A stretch of DNA of 64,000 nucleotides from Platanthera guangdongensis (Eukaryota; Streptophyta; Magnoliopsida; Asparagales; Orchidaceae), in assembly GCA_039583875.1 (NCBI GenBank), contig CM077150.1:3924332-3988331 (forward strand), written 5' to 3'. Both the position numbers and the translations under genes were made by a program. The notes under the pieces were generated by a model. It saw only the letters and a list, made by a program, of their open reading frames with translations. It made no database searches and was not told the origin of the DNA. This document shows, in pieces, positions 61,201 to 64,000 of the stretch; within the stretch, counting starts at the first letter, position 1, and the number at the start of each line of letters is the position of its first letter.

Positions 61201-62024
61201 AAAGTTAAAAATTCTCCTTTCTCATCTACTCTCTATCTCTCCCTCTCTTCCCTCTCTTTCCTGCTACCCTCACCGTCGGCCGCCACCTCTCCAAACTGGA
61301 GGATCTTCCCGATAACCGCCGACAGACTCGATCTCAGTCTTCGGCACGTAACAGAATATTGATTTTATAGACATACCATACAACAATTAGGTATCGTCTC
61401 CACTGTACACGCATGTGGGACCTACGGTCCTACGCACACTCTGTTAGTATCAATTTAGGGCCAAACACAAATTTCACCCCTGACACCTTAGCTCCTTGAT
61501 TCCAGGTAGCAGAAAGCTTAAGTAACAATAAGTAACCCCAAAAATAACATTGACATTGACAGGTATCATTTGGTCCAGCATAATTACAAAGATACATGTA
61601 TATAAGAATAGAAATTAAAATAGCATGAGAATACTTCATAAAAGTGCAATAAAGAACAATGAAACGAGGATATCAAGAATAATGGAAAAAGTGGTATGGG
61701 AAGAGATTCAAGCTGCTAAGGTACAACAGAAGAAAATATGAATTTTCATTGTTGGAGAAAAAACATGAGACATAATTTGTTTAAAAGAATTCAATTAATT
61801 AAATCTATGAAATTGTGTGGTTTACAGTCTTACAGAAGAAATTCAGTTATTTGGAATGCAAAAAACCATAATAAAGTATCCAAAATGAAAACATGTAAAC
61901 AGTAACAAGCAAAATTGTTCATTTAGTAAATAGAAATTGCGGAATGAAGACAGAAGATTGTCACAACTGCTTACATCAATCGCATCAGGTACATACAGTT
62001 TAACTGAGGTATTTTGCTCCGAGC
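18772..62024 (-). CDS. NUP1: Nuclear pore basket nucleoporin NUP1/NUP136, 5'-incomplete gene model
   Basis: Plant NUP1 (NUP136) is the FG nucleoporin of the nuclear basket. It acts in mRNA and protein traffic, nuclear shape and anchoring of the TREX-2 export complex. Joining exons 62024-61975, 56347-56235, 54770-54608, 33042-32728, 32648-32562, 32000-31278, 31185-30734, 20858-19843, 19430-19407 and 19274-18772 gives one open frame. It is about 1,148 codons, with GT-AG introns and matching phases throughout. Conserved marks in order are [62 protein letters not shown], about 18 FG dipeptides, and the C-terminus [17 protein letters not shown]. The N-terminal exon or exons (about 100 residues in relatives) are not in the window. 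Three introns of 5.6, 21.6 and 9.9 kb are filled with transposons. Family assignment is confident; the micro-exon and expression are inferred. Confidence 0.92.
19407..19430 (-). CDS. NUP1: NUP1 24-bp micro-exon (probable)
   Basis: Between TTCTTCAG and GTGATAG lies a 24-base segment. It would encode DSGFSFSA in the correct phase (phase 1 in and out). The GFSF motif echoes both neighbouring exons. Skipping it also preserves the frame, so it may be optional. Transcript data are needed to confirm it. Confidence 0.55.
19843..20858 (-). CDS. NUP1: NUP1 exon, main FG-repeat exon
   Basis: A 1,016-bp exon from acceptor TTTATAG to the donor TTTCAG/GTTTTT. It encodes a Ser/Thr-rich, disordered region with about eleven FG dipeptides (for example [30 protein letters not shown]). 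FG repeats bind transport receptors and line the pore channel. A long plus-strand frame opposite it (20,202-20,843) is a composition shadow. Confidence 0.93.
20859..21214 (-). other. Left end of the 9.9-kb intron
   Basis: AT-rich intronic sequence between the FG exon acceptor and the start of a gypsy LTR. Nothing else is seen. Confidence 0.4.
21215..24565 (+). mobile_element. Decayed Ty3/gypsy element in the NUP1 intron
   Basis: Two long related blocks act as LTRs, at about 21,215-21,946 and 24,000-24,565. They share GGTATTATTATGGCAGAAG, TGTTAGAGTCGGGCATGCAT and the following C-rich tract. After the left one is a primer-site-like TTGGTATTAGA (21,948). The interior at 23,060-23,990 encodes a broken integrase ([48 protein letters not shown]). 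The other pol domains are deleted or unrecognisable. Confidence 0.65.
23060..23990 (+). pseudogene. Gypsy integrase remnant
   Basis: Three-frame reading gives core and C-terminal integrase motifs interrupted by many stops (at least ten). Only [18 protein letters not shown] and the [11 protein letters not shown] segment are clean. Confidence 0.65.
24569..25663. mobile_element. Non-autonomous PIF/Harbinger-like element with a gene-like interior
   Basis: The imperfect terminal inverted repeats read TAGTCTGTTCGGTGGGC on the left and GGCTCCGTTCGGCGCGC on the right, followed on both sides by TTCTGGAATTGG. They are flanked by TAA (24,566-24,568 and 25,664-25,666), the 3-bp duplication typical of PIF/Harbinger. 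Subterminal AATTGGTTTT/AAGCCAATT motifs repeat. The interior 24,750-25,280 is CT-rich, like a 5' leader, with short repeats of ATCTTCGGCCAGCAGGAC. There is no transposase frame. Confidence 0.65.
25837..26690 (-). mobile_element. LTR plus 3' end of a gypsy element
   Basis: An LTR at 25,837-26,189 (TGTTATGGGCTTG...CATAACA) is followed by a minus-strand frame (26,560-26,135). That frame ends in a chromodomain-like tail ([29 protein letters not shown]). The element is cut off near 26,690, where a plus-strand gypsy fragment starts. No second LTR is present. Confidence 0.65.
26691..27950 (+). pseudogene. Tat-lineage gypsy pol fragment (RNase H, second RNase H, integrase finger)
   Basis: RNase H comes first ([36 protein letters not shown]). 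A second, plant-type RNase H follows ([40 protein letters not shown]), then an integrase zinc finger ([38 protein letters not shown]). Two RNase H domains in tandem mark the Tat/Ogre-type gypsy lineage. Stops and shifts near 27,060, 27,325 and 27,700 inactivate it. Confidence 0.75.
27951..29690. other. Unassigned intronic sequence
   Basis: A minus-strand frame (28,815-28,351, 154 codons, Lys-run and Pro-rich end) resembles nothing I know. There are two long C runs (29,142-29,153 and 29,218-29,229) and a two-fold repeat of about 37 bp at 29,447-29,510. It is probably the rest of the Tat-type element, including LTR. Confidence 0.35.
29699..29929. mobile_element. Short hAT MITE (AGGCGC family)
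   Basis: A 231-bp element with ends CTAAGTTATGAAAGGC on the left and CTAAGTTATCAAAGGCGC on the right, read inward. It is flanked by 8-bp repeats with one mismatch (GTTGAGAG at 29,691-29,698, GCTGAGAG at 29,930-29,937). The interior is GC-rich with GGGCCTCG-type subterminal motifs, as in the larger copies at 34,330 and 49,181. Confidence 0.75.
29938..30733 (-). other. Intron end, no gene recognised
   Basis: Ordinary intron sequence up to the donor at 30,733. One direct repeat, ATCACCATCAAATGTG, occurs at 30,393-30,435. Confidence 0.4.
30734..31185 (-). CDS. NUP1: NUP1 exon
   Basis: A 452-bp exon from acceptor TGTTTTAAAG ([20 protein letters not shown]) to the donor ACATG/GTTAGC. It ends with two bases of a TGG codon that the exon at 20,858 completes. 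The sequence is Ser/Pro-rich and unstructured. The donor was chosen because it is the only nearby GT that preserves phase. Confidence 0.85.
31278..32000 (-). CDS. NUP1: NUP1 exon
   Basis: A 723-bp exon, phase 0 at both ends. It opens [14 protein letters not shown] and [15 protein letters not shown], the NUP1 basic block. It then has a polar, low-complexity stretch with [15 protein letters not shown] and ends FQMSAPE. The donor is GTTTGC. The junction with DLLELDDEQ reproduces the conserved SAPE-DLLELDD motif. Confidence 0.94.
32186..32306. repeat. Palindromic ATGCAATATTGCAT microsatellite
   Basis: TATGCA and CAATATTG alternate for about 120 bp in the intron between two NUP1 exons. Every unit is self-complementary, so long frames appear on both strands (a shadow). 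Confidence 0.85.
32562..32648 (-). CDS. NUP1: NUP1 exon
   Basis: An 87-bp exon of 29 codons from acceptor TTGCCCCAG, ending SISGSRQ before the donor GTAGAACC. Reading on past the donor loses family resemblance, while joining to [10 protein letters not shown] in the next exon restores it. Confidence 0.88.
32728..33042 (-). CDS. NUP1: NUP1 exon
   Basis: A 315-bp exon, phase 0 at both ends (acceptor GATTTGCAG, donor GTATGTTTTC). It encodes [17 protein letters not shown] near its start and [18 protein letters not shown] near its end. Both are strongly conserved NUP1 blocks. Confidence 0.95.
33043..34321. other. Start of the 21.6-kb intron
   Basis: No gene is seen. There is a C-rich stretch at 33,770-34,320 with short CCACCA and CAACCACC runs. 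A short hairpin (CAGTGTACAATGTCGTGTACACTG) lies at 33,187-33,210. Confidence 0.4.
34330..34963. mobile_element. hAT MITE with 31-bp palindromic minisatellite
   Basis: A 634-bp element with ends TTATGTTGTCAAAGGCGC and CATGGTTGTCAAGGCGC, read inward. It is flanked by 8-bp repeats with one mismatch (CCCTACCC at 34,322-34,329, CCCCACCC at 34,964-34,971). Both ends carry many GGCGCGCC-type motifs. The centre (34,446-34,735) is about nine units of a 31-bp repeat containing AATTGGGCGCCCAATT. It is a deleted relative of the 2.3-kb element at 49,181, in opposite orientation. Confidence 0.8.
34972..35728. other. Intron sequence, no gene recognised
   Basis: A C-rich stretch to 35,090, then AT-rich sequence containing a two-fold repeat of GGGCAAGTTATTATTTTTGAG-like segments at 35,095-35,220. 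Confidence 0.35.
35747..37472 (+). mobile_element. 5'-truncated RTE-type LINE with 18-bp target duplication
   Basis: Flanked by ATAGTCG(T/C)CCAACATAGA at 35,729-35,746 and 37,473-37,490, one mismatch in 18. The insert encodes a broken reverse transcriptase. Motifs are [66 protein letters not shown] and the catalytic [12 protein letters not shown]. The C-terminal LINE segment [15 protein letters not shown] follows. It ends in the RTE-like 3' signature ATATAGCCGACCCCACTATCG. Stops and shifts near 36,170, 36,240, 36,840 and 37,235 inactivate it. Confidence 0.88.
38195..39470 (+). repeat. Dispersed repeat C, copy 1 (LTR-like)
   Basis: Matches 54,895-55,960 at several points: GATCC(A)ACTCCACGG(A/G)TGCGTCCGG, TTTCATATAT(T/C)AC, CGTTGATGT, and GCTTTGGCCCT...ATAATTAT. 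It contains a C-rich stretch (38,560-38,890) with an 11-base C run. It is likely an LTR of an unidentified element inserted in the gypsy pol. Confidence 0.45.
40423..40492 (+). other. tRNA-like (SINE-like) segment inside the hAT element
   Basis: TAGCTTAGTTAAATGAGCGC resembles a tRNA D-arm/A box. GGTCATGGGTTCAATTCCCA resembles the T-arm/B box. The spacing is right for a tRNA, but the acceptor stem does not pair, so this is a relic rather than a functional tRNA. Confidence 0.45.
40905..41410 (-). mobile_element. RTE LINE 3' fragment, left arm of inverted pair
   Basis: Outer end is the LINE 3' signature (AAGCCTTTATCCCGCTATAG, minus). The minus-strand protein includes [12 protein letters not shown] and [12 protein letters not shown] motifs. 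Confidence 0.8.
41430..41985 (+). mobile_element. RTE LINE 3' fragment, right arm of inverted pair
   Basis: Plus-strand copy from AAGATGTGACACATAGAATC to the 3' end CGACCCCAATATATTGGGGT with a TTG-containing tail. It is a near mirror image of 40,905-41,410. The 5'-truncated ends face each other. Confidence 0.8.
42481..43295. other. Intron sequence, no gene recognised
   Basis: Possibly the 3' side of the decayed gypsy element. No LTR could be delimited. Confidence 0.35.
43296..43622 (-). repeat. 3' LTR of gag-only element
   Basis: TGTTATGAATCATAG to GACCATAACA, 327 bp. It includes the promoter-like TATTTATAGGACC (minus strand CTATAAATA). Confidence 0.85.
43730..44769 (-). pseudogene. Gag of the gag-only element
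   Basis: The ATG at 44,769 opens a 166-codon frame: [16 protein letters not shown], a coiled segment, then the gag signature [18 protein letters not shown] and CEQFFN. The reading then needs shifts to reach [20 protein letters not shown] and QVSIF segments. A last frame (43,952-43,761) ends in the zinc knuckle start CFNCNE. It resembles gypsy gag throughout but is not one intact frame. Confidence 0.7.
45543..45865 (-). repeat. 5' LTR of gag-only element
   Basis: TGTTATGGAACATAG to about GACTATAAG. Collinear with the 3' LTR, with small deletions. Confidence 0.8.
45866..46469. other. Intron sequence between two retroelements
   Basis: AT-rich with no gene. A segment near 46,120-46,200 weakly resembles 39,330-39,420. 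Confidence 0.35.
46470..46640 (-). repeat. 3' LTR of copia
   Basis: TGTAAAGAGTGGCCTC to TTTTCTAACA. Next to it is the polypurine tract (CTCCCCCGC on the plus strand). Confidence 0.9.
46700..49140 (-). pseudogene. Copia integrase, RT and RNase H
   Basis: The integrase frame (49,079-48,114) contains [12 protein letters not shown] and [16 protein letters not shown], the second D and the E of the DDE core. A TGA sits just upstream near 49,090 and a TAG near 48,116. The same frame then continues into [32 protein letters not shown] and the catalytic [10 protein letters not shown]. RNase H follows, with [10 protein letters not shown] and [17 protein letters not shown] one-base loss near 46,800 breaks the RNase H end relative to the copy at 8,820. 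Confidence 0.88.
49733..49945. repeat. About seven 30-bp palindromic units in the hAT element
   Basis: The unit is CAGTTCACTGTAAAACAGTG plus AACTGGGCTC. The core CAGTTCACTGT/ACAGTGAACTG is an inverted repeat. One further unit lies apart at 50,531-50,581. Confidence 0.85.
50646..50908 (+). pseudogene. BED-type zinc finger exon of a hAT transposase
   Basis: ATG at 50,646, ending at a donor-like AAAAG/GTACAA near 50,908. The order [43 protein letters not shown] matches the N-terminal BED finger of plant hAT transposases. The first of the paired cysteines and the usual histidine after RAKQ are replaced (by Tyr or Ile, and by Tyr), so zinc binding is probably lost. No catalytic exons follow. Confidence 0.75.
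51155..51372. repeat. About seven 31-bp units with AATTGGGCGCCCAATT
   Basis: Unit GCGAATTGGGCGCCCAATTC followed by GCTCCATTCCA. Each holds a perfect 16-bp palindrome. The same unit family forms the centre of the MITE at 34,330. Confidence 0.9.
51640..53025 (-). pseudogene. Copia gag and protease
   Basis: Gag starts at the ATG at 53,025 ([19 protein letters not shown]). It runs through [16 protein letters not shown] and [20 protein letters not shown] to a zinc knuckle in a shifted frame ([18 protein letters not shown], near 52,290). Protease follows near 52,030 with [12 protein letters not shown]. The catalytic Asp usual in DSGAT is Asn. Protease then continues as [15 protein letters not shown]. 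Frameshifts lie near 52,400 and 52,050. Confidence 0.82.
53267..53730 (-). repeat. 128-bp tandem repeats in the copia leader
   Basis: AGTCGCGACCAGGATGCG recurs at 53,281, 53,409, 53,537 and, diverged, 53,669. The spacings are 128, 128 and 132. The units lie between gag and the primer site. Confidence 0.85.
54168..54339 (-). repeat. 5' LTR of copia
   Basis: TGTAAAGAGTGGCCTC to TTTTCTAACA. Followed by the ATCTG target duplication. Confidence 0.9.
54608..54770 (-). CDS. NUP1: NUP1 exon
   Basis: A 163-bp exon from acceptor TTTTCAATAG to donor GTAAGATAC. It encodes [19 protein letters not shown] and ends [10 protein letters not shown] in phase 0. The [10 protein letters not shown] helix is conserved in plant NUP1. 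The next exon lies 21.6 kb away. Confidence 0.92.
54895..55960 (+). repeat. Dispersed repeat C, copy 2
   Basis: Lies in the 1.46-kb intron between NUP1 exons. It shares ordered landmarks with 38,195-39,470 but is diverged. No TG/CA ends or duplication could be fixed. Confidence 0.45.
56235..56347 (-). CDS. NUP1: NUP1 exon
   Basis: A 113-bp exon between the acceptor CTAATGCAG and the donor GTAAATATC. It encodes [12 protein letters not shown] followed by [15 protein letters not shown]. The last codon is split AG/G, completed by the next exon to give the conserved YTR-AQVDYL junction. Confidence 0.88.
56684..58875 (+). mobile_element. Internally deleted gypsy, relative of the 11-16 kb element
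   Basis: A 5' LTR-like block (56,684-57,029, start TGTTATGGATATTCC) is followed by the same primer-region sequence as the intact relative (TTTGGTCCGACCTGCCG). A gag start at 57,222 ([39 protein letters not shown]) follows. Near 57,810 the sequence jumps to integrase ([20 protein letters not shown]), then [15 protein letters not shown] and the chromodomain-like tail [15 protein letters not shown] and [11 protein letters not shown]. Protease, RT and RNase H are missing and stops are frequent. No 3' LTR could be recognised. Confidence 0.75.
58876..59640. repeat. Unassigned repeat between two gypsy fragments
   Basis: Contains a promoter-like TCTATTTATAGATT (59,038) and repeated GGGCGAG motifs (59,210-59,400). 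It may be an LTR of the following gypsy fragment. It was not matched to another copy. Confidence 0.3.
59641..60640 (+). pseudogene. Gypsy integrase fragment, different family
   Basis: [38 protein letters not shown] and [18 protein letters not shown] give the integrase core. Next come a TAA (59,986), [20 protein letters not shown], and the C-terminal [20 protein letters not shown] and [14 protein letters not shown] to a stop at 60,637. It resembles but is distinct from the 11-16 kb element. Neither end carries an LTR. Confidence 0.75.
60955..61110. repeat. About seven palindromic units of about 23 bp
   Basis: CTGGACTGATTCAGTCCAGA-type units, each an inverted repeat. They lie about 300 bp after a GGTACGGGTACGGG-rich segment (60,652-60,700) that looks like one end of a DNA transposon. 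Confidence 0.75.
61111..61974 (-). other. Intron sequence, no gene recognised
   Basis: A CT-rich stretch at 61,210-61,310, then AT-rich intron up to the donor at 61,974. Confidence 0.4.
61975..62024 (-). CDS. NUP1: NUP1 exon (first one visible)
   Basis: A 50-bp exon reading [16 protein letters not shown], preceded by the acceptor TTGCATTGCAG and followed by the donor GTAAGC. It starts with two bases of a split codon and ends in phase 0, which fits the next exon (GCT CCC ACT). It corresponds to the weakly conserved N-terminal linker, so it is supported mainly by splice sites and phase. Confidence 0.7.
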
Positions 62025-63173
62025 CTGCAATGCAATACATAAACAAAGAAAAAATTCATGAAATATATATGTAAACCTATAACAGAAAATGAAGAATGAA
62101 GTGATTCAAACTTCGTAGCATACTACTATGCAAAATGCAACATCAAAAACTCACAAATATAATAAAACAAAAAATAAGCATTGCTTTAAATAGAATCTCC
62201 TCCATATGACCATAATCACCACTTAACGGACATCATCATCATTGATGGAAAGGAGACTATCCATTAAGAACTTGCCGTCGTTCTACAAAGAGATGAATTT
62301 GGTCTCAAGAGTTTTTCTACAAATTTGGTTTCCAGCAGAAAAGTAACAAGAGGCCATTTCAACAAAAACAAAACAAACTCAATTTACGGCGAAACCAACT
62401 CAATCCAAATTGCGAAAATCAATCTGACGTGGGACGGTCCTATGTGATGGAAAAATAATGAATGCAACTCCTACGTGCAACCATACATGAATCCGACAAT
62501 TTACTTATTTGCAATAATTGATATTTATAAAGCACTATAAATATGATCTGCAACAAGGAATTAAAACTTTTAAATATTGAAACACGTGAGATGGTACAAA
62601 TGCAAGAATGCCAGAAAATCAAATAGCTATTTAAAGGAGAGATTACAAAAACCAAAACAAATGAAAACAAACAAACCTTATAAGCTACTCTTCAAGTAGA
62701 AAACAAACACGAGATCCAACGCTAGAGAAATAACAAACACACCTTGAACTTGCAAAATATCGAAAGGGGAGGGCTGGTGATGTCTTTGGAGGGCTGTAAA
62801 AAGGCGATGGCGCAATCCGGGGCTGATTTCAGCCACTAAAGTGTAGGGTCAGCTTCTGGACAGTGAAGGCGATAGCTGGAATGAAGTTGTAATGACGGGA
62901 ACAGGATCAAGGAGGCAGTAAATGACTGTCCAGTAACCTGGACAGCAAATCTGGCAATGCAGGGAGGTGTTTTAGGAGGCTGGCAGCAGGCTTCTGAGAG
63001 GTTGATTGTTGAGGGAGTCGTGTGGGATGCTTGGGCAAGGATGTTGGGCTGTTTGGGATGTCTGGAAGGTGGTTCCACGAGTGGGAGAGGGGCTGGAAAC
63101 AGCGGAAAAGGAAGAAAGTGGCAGGGAGTTGTAGGTTTGGCAGTCAGCGGAGTATGGCTCGGTGGGTTGTAAC

Positions 63174-63210
<37 letters not shown>

Positions 63211-64000
63211 AGGGAATGATGGCTCCACGTGAAGAATATTGGAGCTAAGGGGGAGGCCGGCTGTTATGTGGAGTGGGATGAGTAGTGGCTGAATTTTAGT
63301 GAGTTAGCGAGAGAAATGGGTGGCTTAAATTTCAAAAGTGGTTTCTTTAATTTAGGAGGTGGAGGATAGTGGGGTAGTGGACGGAGTTATGTGTGGTGGT
63401 GGTGGTGGATGTCGGCTGGGTGGAGGATGGCGGTAATCGGAGGTGGCCGGAGGTGGTGGTGGTGGTCATCGGAGACATTTTCTGACGATCGTCGGAAGAT
63501 CCAAAATAATGGGAAATGAAATGGAAAGTGATGGGGGATCACTGGAACTTGCCAGAGACATTTTCCAGTGATAGTCGAAGATAAAAAAAATGAGGGAATT
63601 AGGGGTTGTTTTGGGGGATTTGTTGAATGGTGAAGGCGGGGGTTGTTGTAGTCGGCTAAGTAGAGTGGGAGGTGGGCGGCAGTGGTTGGAAATGAGCATT
63701 AGAGAGTGGATGACTGTTTTGGTGGGGAGAAGAAGGGAGGGGATGGTGGATGGCCAATGACAGTGAGAAGGAAAGGGACGATGACTGTTTTGGGGAGAAA
63801 TGGGAAAAAGGCGGTGTTAGTGGTTGGCCAAGGGGAGGAGAGGGTTGTTTTGGCCGGCCAAAAGGAAAGGGTGGGAGGTAAACCCAGGCTTCGCACCCGA
63901 GGGTCAGCTTCGGCACCAAAATGATGAAGGGATCGGCTTCTACGCTCAATCATTTAATCCCCAAAATGAGAGCCTTCACCCTCGATATATAGGGCCTAGG
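62025..64000 (-). other. Upstream intron or 5' region of NUP1, no exon found
   Basis: The conserved N-terminal NUP1 blocks were not found on either strand here, so the first exon is probably beyond the window. The right half is G-rich, with a 29-base G run (63,174-63,202) and GTGGTG runs near 63,390-63,460. Proline-rich minus-strand frames here follow from that composition. Confidence 0.5.
63174..63202 (+). repeat. Homopolymer of 29 G
   Basis: An uninterrupted run of G following AAC and preceding TTAATGGG. Its length may be uncertain in the assembly. Confidence 0.9.

Noticed and set aside
62836..63228. Proline-run protein on the minus strand as NUP1 exon 1
   Set aside because: The run of P is the 29-base G tract read backwards. 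None of the conserved N-terminal NUP1 blocks is present.

Overview
This window is nuclear DNA from a flowering plant. It holds one recognisable host gene, a plant nuclear-basket nucleoporin of the NUP1/NUP136 family on the minus strand, surrounded and invaded by transposable elements of nearly every plant class. There is no bacterial-style gene organisation. The host gene has GT-AG introns with consistent phases, and the repeats are typical plant Ty1/copia, Ty3/gypsy, RTE-type LINE, tRNA-derived SINE, hAT and PIF/Harbinger-like elements. The species cannot be told from the sequence.

Region 1 to 18.7 kb (downstream of the nucleoporin) is intergenic and repeat-rich. In order it holds: the edge of an RTE LINE; a gag-only LTR retrotransposon (1.4-4.0 kb); a tRNA-derived SINE (4.1 kb); diverged tandem repeats; a GATC-rich hAT-type MITE with 8-bp target duplications (7.05-7.73 kb); an internally deleted copia element with both LTRs (8.5-10.25 kb); and a nearly full-length but frameshifted gypsy element with 385-bp LTRs and a perfect CGTTA duplication (11.19-16.47 kb). 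That gypsy element sits inside the loop of a head-to-head inverted pair of SINE-like units (10.92-16.63 kb).

Region 18.77 to 62.02 kb is the nucleoporin gene. Ten coding exons can be placed with phase-consistent splice sites (about 3.45 kb, about 1,148 codons). The first exon or exons must lie beyond position 64,000. The spliced product ends in an FG-repeat domain and a basic C-terminus characteristic of NUP1. Three introns are greatly enlarged. The 9.9-kb intron (20.9-30.7 kb) carries a decayed gypsy, a PIF/Harbinger-like element, an LTR plus gypsy 3' end, a Tat-lineage gypsy fragment and a small hAT MITE. The 21.6-kb intron (33.0-54.6 kb) carries a hAT MITE, an RTE LINE with an 18-bp duplication, a decayed gypsy broken by a dispersed repeat and by a hAT element (itself holding an inverted RTE pair), a gag-only LTR element, and a full-length copia broken by a 2.3-kb hAT element. 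The 5.6-kb intron (56.3-62.0 kb) carries two decayed gypsy elements and palindromic minisatellites.

Region 62.0-64.0 kb is an AT- and then G-rich intronic or upstream stretch with a 29-base G run and no gene that I recognise. All exon and element limits were read by eye from splice motifs, LTR ends and target-site duplications. No database or alignment was run.
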